Positions 24,687 to 33,174 of a stretch of 64,000 bases of DNA are shown in pieces. Where the stretch lies: positions 1 through 64,000 of the forward strand of contig CAZJCW010000001.1 in the NCBI GenBank assembly GCA_964544365.1. The letters are read 5' to 3'. Within the stretch, counting starts at the first letter, position 1; each line of letters begins with the position of its first letter. Under the pieces are notes generated by a model that searched no databases, was not told where the DNA came from, and saw only the letters and a program-made list of their open reading frames with translations. Both the position numbers and the translations under genes were made by a program. The DNA is from Alsobacter sp964544365 (GTDB lineage Bacteria > Pseudomonadota > Alphaproteobacteria > Rhizobiales > Beijerinckiaceae).

Positions 24687-26193
24687 GGCGCAACCCGTGA
24701 GCACGCGACGCAAGGGTCCACTGACTGTCGTCATGGTCGTTTCGCTCGGCCTTGCCGGCGGGTGGGGTGTCTTCGCGATGTCAGGCCATCGCCTCTCGGC
24801 CAGCCCCGCCTTGGCGTCGGGCCCGGAGGGAGGCGGCATGTCCGCCTTCGAGACGGCCTCGGTGACACGTGGCATCGTTCGTCGTCGCATCCAGACGGCA
24901 GGGCCCATCAAGCCGGTCGTGACCGCGCAGGTCGGATCCCAGCTCTCAGGGCAGGTCCGCGAGATCCGGGCAGACTTCAACACGGTCGTACAGGCCGGCG
25001 ACGTTCTCGCGGTGCTCGACGCGAAGACCTTCGCCGCCCGCATCGACCAGGCCATGGCCGAACTCGACATGGCGAAGGCCGCGCTGACGAACCAGACCGC
25101 CAACCACGACAAGTCGGTCGCAAACCTCCGCGTCGCCGAGCGCAACAGCCAGCGCCTCAAGGATCTCAACTCGCGAGGCGTCGGCTCGGAGGCGCAACTC
25201 GACTCCGCGCAGCGGGATGTCGAGGTCGCGCGCGCCGAGATGATCGTGTCGAAGGCGCAGGTCGACAGCGCCCGCGCCAATGTCGTGCAGCGCCAGGCCG
25301 CCTTGTCGCAGATGACGATCGATCTGGAACGGACAGAGATCCGCGCGCCGATCGCAGGCATCGTGATTTCACGTTCCGTCGAGATCGGGCAGACCGTGGC
25401 GGCCAGCCTGTCGGCTCCCGAACTCTTCCGCATCGCCCAGGATCTGCGTCAGGTTCGCATCGATGCGCAGGTGAACGAAGCCGACATCGGCGGCGTCTCC
25501 GTCGGCAACCCGGCGACGTTTCGCGTCGATGCCCACCCCGGGCGCACCTTCTCCGGAACAGTGTCCCAGGTGAGGCTTGCCGCGACGGAAGAAAACAACG
25601 TCGTCACCTATACCGTCGTGATCGAAGCCGAGAACCCGGACCTCAAGTTGTATCCCGGCATGACGGCGACGGTGGAGATCGAGACCGCCCGGCGTCAGGA
25701 CGTGCTCCGGCTCCCGGCCGAGGCACTGCGCTTCCGCCCGAGGCAGGTGACACCGGCCATGACGGCCGGCGACAAGTCGGAGCGTCGCGAAGTGCAGCTC
25801 GAGCGTCTCGCGAAGAAGCTCTCCCTGACGCCGCAGCAGCTGGCTGCCGCGAAGGAGCGTCTCACTGCGATGGAACAGGCCAAGACCAAGTCGGCGGGCG
25901 CCGAAGGGGAAGCCAAGGCCAAGCGCGTCGGTTCGACCGATAGGCTGGCGATGGTGGTCGAGCCGCTGCTGAACGAACAGCAGCGCACCCTCTTGTCCGC
26001 GTGGCGCGAAGAACGCGAGGACACGAACGCGACCGCGGTTTGGGTCGTCGGAAACGACGGTGTTCCGATCCGGCGCCCGATCAGGATCGGCCTGGTCGAC
26101 GGCACCCACGCCGAACTGATCGGCACGCCGATCACCGAGGACGAGAAGGTGATCGTCAGGGCGAGGACGCGGACCCCGAAGGATCGGCCATGA
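24619..26193 (+). CDS. periplasmic adaptor of a MacAB-type exporter, with extra LTxxQ-like segment
   Basis: HlyD/MacA-type membrane fusion protein, about 524 residues, longer than most MacA proteins (near 370-400). One inner-membrane anchor lies at about residues 34-56 (TVVMVVSLGLAGGWGVF). Next come a lipoyl half (VGSQLSGQVREI), a long alpha-hairpin and beta-barrel (DIGGVSVGNPATFRVDAHPG). Residues about 385-468 are an inserted helical segment with LTPQQ (403-407) and LNEQQ (451-455), resembling the LTxxQ motifs of Spy/CpxP chaperones. The membrane-proximal domain then closes. It spans the periplasm between the MacB pump and an outer-membrane channel not encoded here. The start is ambiguous: ATG 24619 overlaps the previous gene by 68 bases; GTG 24697 has a better ribosome site. 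Confidence 0.85.
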   Translation: MTSSPDTPASSIAELRQRLRQSEAQPVSTRRKGPLTVVMVVSLGLAGGWGVFAMSGHRLSASPALASGPEGGGMSAFETASVTRGIVRRRIQTAGPIKPVVTAQVGSQLSGQVREIRADFNTVVQAGDVLAVLDAKTFAARIDQAMAELDMAKAALTNQTANHDKSVANLRVAERNSQRLKDLNSRGVGSEAQLDSAQRDVEVARAEMIVSKAQVDSARANVVQRQAALSQMTIDLERTEIRAPIAGIVISRSVEIGQTVAASLSAPELFRIAQDLRQVRIDAQVNEADIGGVSVGNPATFRVDAHPGRTFSGTVSQVRLAATEENNVVTYTVVIEAENPDLKLYPGMTATVEIETARRQDVLRLPAEALRFRPRQVTPAMTAGDKSERREVQLERLAKKLSLTPQQLAAAKERLTAMEQAKTKSAGAEGEAKAKRVGSTDRLAMVVEPLLNEQQRTLLSAWREEREDTNATAVWVVGNDGVPIRRPIRIGLVDGTHAELIGTPITEDEKVIVRARTRTPKDRP

Positions 26194-26930
26194 ACGCCCA
26201 TGTCCGAACGCAGACGGCACTCGTCGAAGCGCGCGACCTGGTGAAGTCCTACACCGTAGGCACTCACACGATCGAGGCCCTGAGAGGCGTCACCCTGTCC
26301 ATCGGCGCCGGTGATTTCGTCGCGATCATGGGGACATCGGGGTCGGGCAAGTCGACCCTGATGAATCTCGTCGGGACGCTGGACCGCCCCTCCGGTGGCG
26401 TCCTGATGATCGGGGGGCACGAGGTGTCCCGTCTTGACGACGACGGCCTCGCGGGCGTTCGAAACCGCCTCATCGGGTTCGTGTTCCAGCACTTCAATCT
26501 GTTGCCCCGCACGTCGGCCCTCGAGCAGGTCATGCTGCCGCTGCGCTATCGCCGCGTCCCGGCCAGGCAGGCGGAGGCAGAAGCGCGCGCGAGACTGGCT
26601 CAGGTCGGTCTGGGAGACCGCACGGACCACCGACCGCAGCAATTGTCGGGTGGCCAGCAGCAGCGCGTCGCCATCGCCCGCGCACTGGTCGGCGACCCAC
26701 TCCTCCTGCTGGCCGACGAGCCCACGGGCGCGCTCGATTCGCGGACATCCGCCGAGATCATGAAACTTCTCGTCGATCTCAACGACCAGGGCGTCACGAT
26801 CGTCCTCGTGACCCACGATCCCACGGTGGCGACCTACGCGAAGCGCTGCATCACCATGCGTGACGGAGCCATCGTCGAGGATCGCGCCGTATCGCGCCGA
26901 GAACTGGAGACGAGTCATGCGGTTGGCTGA
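26190..26930 (+). CDS. MacB-type ABC exporter ATPase subunit
   Basis: Cytoplasmic ATPase of 246 residues: Walker A GTSGSGKST, Q-loop FVFQHFNLLPRTSALEQV (a LolD/MacB hallmark), signature LSGGQQQRVAIARAL, Walker B LLADEPTGALDSRTS and LVTHD. Start and previous stop share ATGA, and its end overlaps the permease start by 14 bases. In E. coli MacB, ATPase and permease form one chain; here they are separate genes, as in LolCDE- and YknYZ-like systems. With the adaptor and permease it forms an energy-driven pump acting on periplasmic substrate. Confidence 0.93.
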   Translation: MNAHVRTQTALVEARDLVKSYTVGTHTIEALRGVTLSIGAGDFVAIMGTSGSGKSTLMNLVGTLDRPSGGVLMIGGHEVSRLDDDGLAGVRNRLIGFVFQHFNLLPRTSALEQVMLPLRYRRVPARQAEAEARARLAQVGLGDRTDHRPQQLSGGQQQRVAIARALVGDPLLLLADEPTGALDSRTSAEIMKLLVDLNDQGVTIVLVTHDPTVATYAKRCITMRDGAIVEDRAVSRRELETSHAVG

Positions 26931-28149
26931 CCTCTTTCTCGTGGCCTTGGCAGCCCTGCGGGCAAATCTTCTGCGCAGTCTCCTCACCACGCTCGGCATC
27001 ATCATCGGCGTTGCCTCGGTCATCGTGATGGTGGCCGTGGGCGAGGGCGCACGCAGCGAGGTCGAGCGGCAGATCGCCAGCCTCGGCACCAACATCCTTC
27101 AGGTTCAGCCGGGATCGAGCCGGGTGCGTGGCCGTTGGGCGGGAAGCGGGACGCGGCTGCCTTTCTCCGAGCAGGATCTCCAGGCGATCCGCTCAGGCGT
27201 CCCCGCGGTCGCCGCCATCTCCGGTGTCCTGACCAACGTGGCGCCGATCGTGAACGGGCCGACGAACTGGCTGAGCAGCATCGAAGGCGTGAGCGACGAC
27301 TACCTGAATGTCAGGACGTGGGATCTCGCCGGCGGTCGCTTCTTCGGCGCTGACGAGGAGGCGGCCGGCGCGCGGATCGCCGTCATCGGCCAGACCGTCG
27401 CGACCCAGCTCTTCGGCGACACGGATCCGATCGGAGCCGAAGTCCGCATCATGAATGTGCCGTTCGAGATCGTCGGCGTGCTCGAGCGGAAGGGCCAGTC
27501 GACGTCCGGAAAGGACCTCGACGATGTGGTTCTCGTCCCCGCTTCGACGGCCCGCTCGAAGATGTCGAAGCCCAACAAGAACGTCCCGCGTCAGGTGGGC
27601 AACCTGGTCATCAAGGTCACCGAAGGCGAGGCGCTCGACGAAGCGAAGGCCGAGATCGAGGATGTCCTGCGCAAGCGCCGGAGAAGTCAGGCCAACGGCG
27701 AGGACGACTTCTTCGTTCGGGACCTCGCGGACTACAACCGGACGCGTACGGCAACGCAGCAGACTTTGGGTCTTCTGCTCGGTGCAACGGCCCTGATCTC
27801 GCTTCTCGTCGGCGGCATCGGCATCATGAACATCATGCTTGTGTCCGTGTCGGAGAGGACGAAGGAGATCGGACTGCGGATGGCCGTCGGCGCGCGGCGG
27901 GGAGACATCCTGCGGCAATTCCTCACGGAATCCGTGGTGTTATGCCTCATGGGGGGATTTGCCGGCGTGATTGCCGGGGTGGGTGCCACCATCCTGTCGG
28001 CCACGGTCGCCGGCTGGCCCGTGCTGATCAGCCCGGCCATCGTCGCAACGGCCCTCGCAGCCGCCGCTGCAACAGGATTGCTGTTCGGCTTCCTGCCCGC
28101 CCGGCGTGCAGCAGGCATGAGTCCCATCGACGCCCTGCGGGCCGACTGA
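26917..28149 (+). CDS. MacB-type ABC exporter permease subunit
   Basis: Membrane subunit, 410 residues. The first helix (LLRSLLTTLGIIIGVASVIVMVAVGEGAR) is followed by a large periplasmic domain (about residues 50-280) that opens with the MacB pattern SLGTNILQVQPG. Three further helices make up the FtsX-like carboxy-terminal domain (LLLGATALISLLVGGIGIMNIMLVSVSERTKEIGLRMAVGARR). No ATPase is fused to it. It ends the plus-strand saccharide operon and is followed within 11 bases by a strong hairpin. It likely pushes a periplasmic substrate, perhaps the glycan made by the upstream enzymes, through the adaptor. Confidence 0.92.
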   Translation: MRLADLFLVALAALRANLLRSLLTTLGIIIGVASVIVMVAVGEGARSEVERQIASLGTNILQVQPGSSRVRGRWAGSGTRLPFSEQDLQAIRSGVPAVAAISGVLTNVAPIVNGPTNWLSSIEGVSDDYLNVRTWDLAGGRFFGADEEAAGARIAVIGQTVATQLFGDTDPIGAEVRIMNVPFEIVGVLERKGQSTSGKDLDDVVLVPASTARSKMSKPNKNVPRQVGNLVIKVTEGEALDEAKAEIEDVLRKRRRSQANGEDDFFVRDLADYNRTRTATQQTLGLLLGATALISLLVGGIGIMNIMLVSVSERTKEIGLRMAVGARRGDILRQFLTESVVLCLMGGFAGVIAGVGATILSATVAGWPVLISPAIVATALAAAAATGLLFGFLPARRAAGMSPIDALRAD

Positions 28150-28159
28150 GCAAAGTTGC

Positions 28160-28178
28160 CGCGCCTCGAAGAGGCGCG
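28160..28178. terminator. hairpin between convergent operons
   Basis: Perfect 8-bp arms CGCGCCTC (28160-28167) and GAGGCGCG (28171-28178) around GAA. It starts 11 bases after the MacB permease stop and 26 bases beyond the end of the opposing DoxX-like gene, so it could end transcription both ways. No T-tract on either side. Confidence 0.6.
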
Positions 28179-28203
28179 CCAATATCAAGATCCGAGCCTG
28201 GCC

Positions 28204-29952
28204 TCAGTTGAGACCTGGCTCGTTTGCAGCAGCGGTGAGGATCCGCACGATCGAGGCGAGGGCATGGGTATGAACGTAGTTCGGCCCATTGTCCGGAGCT
28301 GCCTTGGCGATCGCGAGCCAGGCTTCAGTGGTGGTGAGATCGACGTCGCTACCCATGATCGCGTTGCCCGCGCTCTGCGCGACGGGAAACAGGGCTGCAA
28401 CCAGCCGCAGAGGTGCTCTGCCGAGAATCTGGGGCCAGGCAGGATCGGAAACGACCGCGCGGAACGCCGCCAGTTCCTCCGGCGTGCAAGAACCGGTCAG
28501 ATGGCCGTAGCGGAGCCATAGGGCCGCTGTGTCGCCCCGTGCCTCCACCTCGTAGCGCGTCGAAAGATCGAAGAGCAACCTTGCCGTCGCGCTCTTGTCC
28601 GGTTGGGCCGTCATGGTGCGCGAGTGAAACAGCATGTGATGGATGGCCTGGGTGGCCGACCGCAGCTCTGGCGTCAGTTTTGAACTCCGATGCGACGTCT
28701 CGCTTGCGAAGCGGCTGAACAGAGCCGCAGGAACAATGAGCGCAGGATCCGCATCGGAGAGGACGGCAGACGGAGAGGCTGCAGCCATCATCAAGGGTGC
28801 TGGCGCTTCGGCGGGCGGCATCACCGCAATCGCCACGAGGCAGGTGGCGATCATGCCGGACGATGCAATCTGCCAGCGTACCGGGCGGATTCCCTGAAGA
28901 GCCGGAACGTCGCCCCTGAGGGCCAGGATCAAGGCGATGCAGATGATCGGGATGTGCCCCATGAGTTCGGCAACGCCGAACAGCAATCCTGTCAGAATGA
29001 ACAGGACTGTCAGGGCAGAGCCGACGATCCGCGTGCCCATGCCGAGGATCAGAAGGGTTCCGAAGGCAATCTCGGCGAGCCCTGCGCCGAACACGAAGTG
29101 AAGATGCGAGAACTCCGACAGTCCGAGAAGTCTCGGAAAGTTGACGATGGGGTAGGTCTGAACGAACGCAAGAGAGACCTCGGGCTCGAGGATCTTGTCG
29201 TGAAGAGCCAGAACCACGAGTTGAATGCCGAGGCCGCTTCTCAGGATGAACACGGCCAGCGCATCATCCGCTTGCCATGATGGCTCGCTGGAGCGGGACC
29301 ATCCCGTCCACCAGCGGCCCTTCGCGTTGGTGGCGGAAGCCGTGAGATGCGGGCCGATCACGATGAGAGCACCGGCAATCGCCAGGATCTCGAATGCGTA
29401 GTCGATCATCTCGACGATGGAGAACAGGGCGAAACTCGCGACCGACATCACGATCAGCAGGATACTGGCTGATCGTATCCTTGACTGGACGACGAGCATC
29501 GCTCCGAGGATCGCTTGGGCAAGCAGCGCTCCCTGTGCGGCGATCGATGTTCCGGCGGTCAGATTGGGTGCAATCATGACATGCTCGAGACTGCTGATCA
29601 CGAGCGTCAATCCGAACAGGATTGCAAGGATGCGCCATTCGAAGAGGCTTGGATTCAATGCGGGACGCGTCAGGAATTGCTGCAGCTTCGGGACCCGGCT
29701 GCTCAGCAGCGACATGAGCGCGACGCCGGCGACGAACATCACGGCAGCCACGAGCATCAGCGTATGCATGACATCCCACTGCAAGACAGGCTTTTGCAGC
29801 GGGATCTTGGGATCGAGGAACCAGCGGGCATGAGCCGACGCGGAGGCGGGCGCCATGGCGAAGGCCACGGTCGCAAAGAACCGGGTAAAGCGAGACGACG
29901 CCATTCTGGCCAAGACGTTCGATGCGACGGGTACTGCGATGCGGTCTCGCAT
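28204..29952 (-). CDS. DoxX-like polytopic membrane protein with unknown C-terminal domain
   Basis: Not recognised as a named family over its full length (about 582 residues). An amino-terminal export-like segment ends in APASASAHARWFLD, after which about nine or ten hydrophobic segments run to near residue 370. The second half of this part (HFVFGAGLAEIAFGTLLILGMGTRIVGSALTVLF) looks like the four-helix DoxX fold of quinone-linked membrane subunits. The last ~180 residues are soluble and carry no motif that I know. ATG 29952 is preceded by GGAG. It is monocistronic on the minus strand, convergent to the saccharide cluster, and ends in DNA clearly separated from it. No role can be assigned. Confidence 0.72.
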   Translation of the reverse strand: MRDRIAVPVASNVLARMASSRFTRFFATVAFAMAPASASAHARWFLDPKIPLQKPVLQWDVMHTLMLVAAVMFVAGVALMSLLSSRVPKLQQFLTRPALNPSLFEWRILAILFGLTLVISSLEHVMIAPNLTAGTSIAAQGALLAQAILGAMLVVQSRIRSASILLIVMSVASFALFSIVEMIDYAFEILAIAGALIVIGPHLTASATNAKGRWWTGWSRSSEPSWQADDALAVFILRSGLGIQLVVLALHDKILEPEVSLAFVQTYPIVNFPRLLGLSEFSHLHFVFGAGLAEIAFGTLLILGMGTRIVGSALTVLFILTGLLFGVAELMGHIPIICIALILALRGDVPALQGIRPVRWQIASSGMIATCLVAIAVMPPAEAPAPLMMAAASPSAVLSDADPALIVPAALFSRFASETSHRSSKLTPELRSATQAIHHMLFHSRTMTAQPDKSATARLLFDLSTRYEVEARGDTAALWLRYGHLTGSCTPEELAAFRAVVSDPAWPQILGRAPLRLVAALFPVAQSAGNAIMGSDVDLTTTEAWLAIAKAAPDNGPNYVHTHALASIVRILTAAANEPGLN

Positions 29953-30658
29953 GGCCGACTCCAAAGGTGATCACCGACCAGGGCCGGCGTCGTGTTGCCC
30001 ACTGTGAGGGCCAACCCAGAGCGTTTCTTCAGAGGTGGAGGTCCGCTCAGGCAGATCTCCTAAGTTTCTTTACGCAGATTGCGTCTGTTAAATAGACGTT
30101 ACCAACTTCGCTCGAATTGAGAACGGGAGTTCGTCCTGCACCCGCTGGTGACTTGGTCGTACATCGCGCCGGGGGACCAAACGTAACGCCATCGCGACAT
30201 CCGGCGGTGGACTGTGTCCGACCAATGTATGGGACCAAGGGCTCGCGTTTCTCTGTCTCGGAGCACGCCGGAAACGGTCAAGGACGCTGTAGAGCCAAGC
30301 GGTCTCGGCCGCCGTGCACGCATCGCTTCCGCTCGCGGAAGAGGATCGTCACACGCGGGAGTCGTGGATCGTCGACGGCGCCGGGGCGCGCAACACGGCT
30401 CGGACTGCCCGACCCTCGCAAGGTTCACGCCGTCATCGCGTGACGCATCACGACAATCTCTGGATGAGAAAAAGCTCAACAGATGCGAGGGCGTGGGCCA
30501 CGGCAGCGCGCACGCGGAAAGTCATGCCGAGAGGCCGAAACCTCGATAGTCGTGACGGTATCGGGTAAGCCGGTTCGAGGCAGGTGGAAATGGACCTGCC
30601 CCTGCAACGCTCCGCTACCGAGGAGGATGAAGGATCAGGTTTGGTTCGGCGTCGGCTG
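29953..30658. other. 0.7-kb stretch without a convincing gene
   Basis: Upstream of the DoxX-like gene this holds AT-richer DNA (about 30030-30120, likely its promoter region), then about 500 bases in which every reading frame is short, arginine-rich and without recognisable motifs or ribosome sites. No inverted terminal repeats, transposase fragment, tRNA-like fold or direct repeat was found. It may be decayed coding sequence or a regulatory RNA region; nothing specific is claimed. Confidence 0.5.
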
Positions 30659-31534
30659 TCATTCCGACGGTTTCAATTTGTCCTGCGTCTTGGTGTCGAA
30701 GTCCGAAGCATCGTGGCGTTCGTGGAGCTGCATCGCGAGGTCGCCGTTCACCCGGTTGACCATGCGCCCCCTCTTCGCCGCCGGTCGCTCCCCGATCGCA
30801 TCAGCCCATCGCTGGACGTGCTTGTAGTCCTGCACCTGGAGAAACTCCGCGGCATCATACAGCCAGCCTTTCACCAGCCCGCCATACCAGGGCCAGATCG
30901 CGATATCGGCGATCGTATAGTCCGGCCCCGCAATGAACTCCGTTTCCGCAAGACGTCGGTCGAGCACATCCAGTTGCCGCTTCGCCTCCATCGAGAAGCG
31001 GTCGATTGCATATGCGATCTTGGTCGGCGCGTAGGCGTAGAAGTGGCCGAAGCCACCGCCCAGATACGGCGCGCTGCCCATCTGCCAGAAGAGCCAGGAC
31101 AGGCATTCGGCTCGCGGACCCGCCTCGGTCGGCAGGAAGGCTCCGAATTTCTCGGCCAGGTAAACCAGAATGGAGCCGGACTCGAACACCCGTATCGGCG
31201 TCGGCCCGCTCCGATCGAGCAAGGCAGGAATCTTGGAGTTCGGGTTCACGGCCACGAACCCGCTTCCGAACTGCTGCCCTTCGCCGATCCGGATGAGCCA
31301 GGCGTCGTACTCGGCGCCGGCATGGCCAAGCGCGAGCAATTCCTCCAGCATCACCGTAACCTTGACGCCGTTGGGCGTGCCGAGCGAGTAGAGTTGAAGA
31401 GGGTGGCGTCCGACCGGCAGGTCCTTCTCGTGCGTCGGGCCGGCCACCGGCCTGTTGATGTTCGCGAAGCGACCGCCGTTGTCCTTGTTCCAGGTCCAAA
31501 TCTTGGGAGGCTTGTATCCAGGGGCATCGGTCAT
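30659..31534 (-). CDS. yghU: YghU-type glutathione transferase / disulfide-bond oxidoreductase
   Basis: Cytoplasmic GST-fold protein, 291 residues, close to E. coli YghU in length and motif order: IWTWNKDNGGRFANINRPVAG at the start, HEKDLPVGRHPLQLYSLGTPNG (glutathione-site region), AEYDAWLIRIGEGQQFGSGF, NPNSKIPALLD, VFESGSILVYLAEKFG, and QLHERHDASDF near the end. YghU proteins use two glutathiones to reduce disulfides and organic hydroperoxides. ATG 31534 aligns with the family start; upstream in-frame codons do not. It stands alone on the minus strand, so no pathway is implied by context. Confidence 0.93.
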   Translation of the reverse strand: MTDAPGYKPPKIWTWNKDNGGRFANINRPVAGPTHEKDLPVGRHPLQLYSLGTPNGVKVTVMLEELLALGHAGAEYDAWLIRIGEGQQFGSGFVAVNPNSKIPALLDRSGPTPIRVFESGSILVYLAEKFGAFLPTEAGPRAECLSWLFWQMGSAPYLGGGFGHFYAYAPTKIAYAIDRFSMEAKRQLDVLDRRLAETEFIAGPDYTIADIAIWPWYGGLVKGWLYDAAEFLQVQDYKHVQRWADAIGERPAAKRGRMVNRVNGDLAMQLHERHDASDFDTKTQDKLKPSE

Positions 31535-31622
31535 TGCGGTCGTTCCAGCACTTGGTGAGATGAAAGTCCCAGTCACAATCTCAGATTGCAGGCGAATATT
31601 TTCCAACCAGGCCGCAGCCGTG

Positions 31623-31928
31623 TCACGGACAGATGAAGTTCGGCCCGCTGGCGCGACAGACGTTCCCGTTCGGCAGCAGAAGATCGCCAGAAGGCGTGCG
31701 CTGCACATAGGCGCCGTTGGGGAGCGTGAAGCCGCCAGCACCATCGCGCAAAACGCGGGTACCGTCCGGCAGTACATAGGTTCCGCCGGCGTCCGCCCTG
31801 ATCATCTTGGTCGCATCGGCCGCAACGGGTGCCGGTTGCATCCGTCGCGGCGAATCCGACGGAGACATGCACCCGGCAAGCACGGGCACGAGAGTCAGGG
31901 GCAGCGCTCGGATCAATTTTCTGCTCAT
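31623..31928 (-). CDS. small putative lipoprotein
   Basis: Protein of 101 residues starting MSRKLIRALPLTLVPVLAGC. The run LAGC at 17-20 is a lipobox, predicting cleavage before Cys20 and lipid anchoring. The mature part is built from imperfect short repeats of the form LPDG/LPNG: TYVLPDGTRVLRDG, GFTLPNGAYVQRT and LLLPNGNVCRA, ending CRASGPNFICP with two cysteines. The repeats suggest a beta-hairpin stack. No function is known. A 7-bp-arm hairpin lies 19 bases upstream of the start. Confidence 0.72.
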   Translation of the reverse strand: MSRKLIRALPLTLVPVLAGCMSPSDSPRRMQPAPVAADATKMIRADAGGTYVLPDGTRVLRDGAGGFTLPNGAYVQRTPSGDLLLPNGNVCRASGPNFICP

Positions 31929-31946
31929 GGGTGCTCCTATGGACCT

Positions 31947-31971
31947 GTGGGTCGGTTCATCCCGGACCCAC
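31947..31971. promoter_or_regulatory. hairpin in the leader of the lipoprotein gene
   Basis: Arms GTGGGTC (31947-31953) and GACCCAC (31965-31971) with an 11-base loop, 19 bases before the lipoprotein start on the minus strand. It could be a leader hairpin or the terminator of the yaiI-like gene 149 bases upstream. No T-tract. Confidence 0.3.
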
Positions 31972-32119
31972 CCTATGCTCTCCTTCCATGGCGGACGAGG
32001 CCATGGCGATAAGCACGGCGAACTCCTCACAATGAAGTGCTTGTGCGTCGAAAACGCGACCGCTGGAACCACAGGCGCTACCAGTCCCCCGAAACCTCCG
32101 TCAGCCTTTCGACCATGCG

Positions 32120-32608
32120 TCAGTCTGGACGAAAACCTGCGCGCTTCAACCGCGTAATCGCAAGATCGAGGGCAGAGAGAAAGGCCGACCGGTCCTGGCC
32201 CGAGAAGGCACGGGGGCCGCCGGTGATCTCGCCCGAAGACCGCAGTTGCTCCATCAGATTGCGTGTTGCGAGTGCCATTCCAATCGACTGTTCCGTAAAG
32301 GCCTTGCCTGTCGGCGCGATCACATCTGCGCCCGCCTTCACGCAGCGGGCCGCCAGGGGCACGTCGGTCGTGACAACGATGATGCCCCGGCGAGCACGCT
32401 CGGCGATCCAGTCGTCCGCGACGTCGAGACCCGCCGGAACGACGACGCGTTCGACGAGCACATCGCTGGGAACCTGCATCCAGCTGTTGGCTACGATCCA
32501 GCACCGCACCTTGTGCCGTCCGGCGACCTTGTAGACCTCGTTCTTCACGGGGCATGCGTCAGCGTCCACCAGGATGCGGATGGAGCCTGCCTCTGCGTCG
32601 TCGCTCAT
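32120..32608 (-). CDS. yaiI: YaiI/YqxD family protein (UPF0178)
   Basis: Conserved protein of 162 residues with the PIN-like fold of the UPF0178 family. The opening reads ILVDADACPVKNEVYKVAGRH, with the DADACP signature and acidic residues for metal binding. It is followed by VPAGLDVADDWIAERARRGIIVVTTDVPLA, where a second aspartate pair sits, and by GPRAFSGQDRSAFLSALD near the end. A nuclease-type activity is suspected from the fold but not established. ATG 32608 was chosen; GTG 32617 is possible. It is divergent from the cupin gene. Confidence 0.92.
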   Translation of the reverse strand: MSDDAEAGSIRILVDADACPVKNEVYKVAGRHKVRCWIVANSWMQVPSDVLVERVVVPAGLDVADDWIAERARRGIIVVTTDVPLAARCVKAGADVIAPTGKAFTEQSIGMALATRNLMEQLRSSGEITGGPRAFSGQDRSAFLSALDLAITRLKRAGFRPD

Positions 32609-32716
32609 GCTGGACACTATCCGTTCCGGATCAGGAGATCACCCTGCACGGGCTCTGGATCCGTTGTGCAGTCTGGGCCATGCTCTGGTCGCAGACCCAT
32701 GCAAAGGAACCCCGCT

Positions 32717-33166
32717 ATGGCCGAACTCGAGAAGGGTATCACGCGTGTCGGAGAAGGCTTCAAGGGTCAATCCTGGAACATTCTAGGGCAGACCTACTAT
32801 CCCAAGGCGAGTTGCGACGCGACCTTTGCGTTCGAGACGAACAGCGACCCGGGCCAGTTCGTCCCGGTCCACATTCACCCGACGCAGGACGAGTTCATCC
32901 TCGTGCTCGATGGCGTGCTTTCGCTCAAGCTCGACGGGGTCTGGACAGAGGCCAAGGCCGGCGACCTCGTGAGGATGCCCCGCGGTATTCCGCATGGATA
33001 TTTCAACAAGTCGGACAAGCCGGCGCGAGCCCTGTTCTGGGTATCCCCGGCGCGAAAGCTCGAAGCGCTCTTCAACAGCCTCGACAACCTGACGGACGTC
33101 CCCAAGGTGATCGCGCTGTCGGCGGAGCATGAGGTCGAGTTCCTGCCACCCGAAGCGAACGCCTGA
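32717..33166 (+). CDS. cupin-domain protein
   Basis: Single-domain cupin, 149 residues. Motif one is the region QFVPVHIHPTQDEFILVLDG (His-x-His ... Glu), motif two is GDLVRMPRGIPHGYFN (Pro ... His), giving the usual three-histidine, one-glutamate metal site. ATG 32717 follows AGGA. There is no signal peptide. Small cupins of this type are found as sugar-acid or aromatic-compound isomerases and dioxygenases, and as storage-fold proteins with no reaction known. It is convergent with the GntR gene, 8 bases between stops, so it is not in that operon. Confidence 0.88.
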   Translation: MAELEKGITRVGEGFKGQSWNILGQTYYPKASCDATFAFETNSDPGQFVPVHIHPTQDEFILVLDGVLSLKLDGVWTEAKAGDLVRMPRGIPHGYFNKSDKPARALFWVSPARKLEALFNSLDNLTDVPKVIALSAEHEVEFLPPEANA

Positions 33167-33174
33167 CAGGCCAA

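Noticed and set aside
30099..30650. A transposase or insertion-sequence remnant
   Set aside because: No terminal inverted repeats, target duplication or recognisable transposase residues were found.
31623..32555. A 310-codon minus-strand gene extending from the lipoprotein
   Set aside because: The upstream part overlaps yaiI on the same strand in another frame; the signal peptide and lipobox define a start at 31928.
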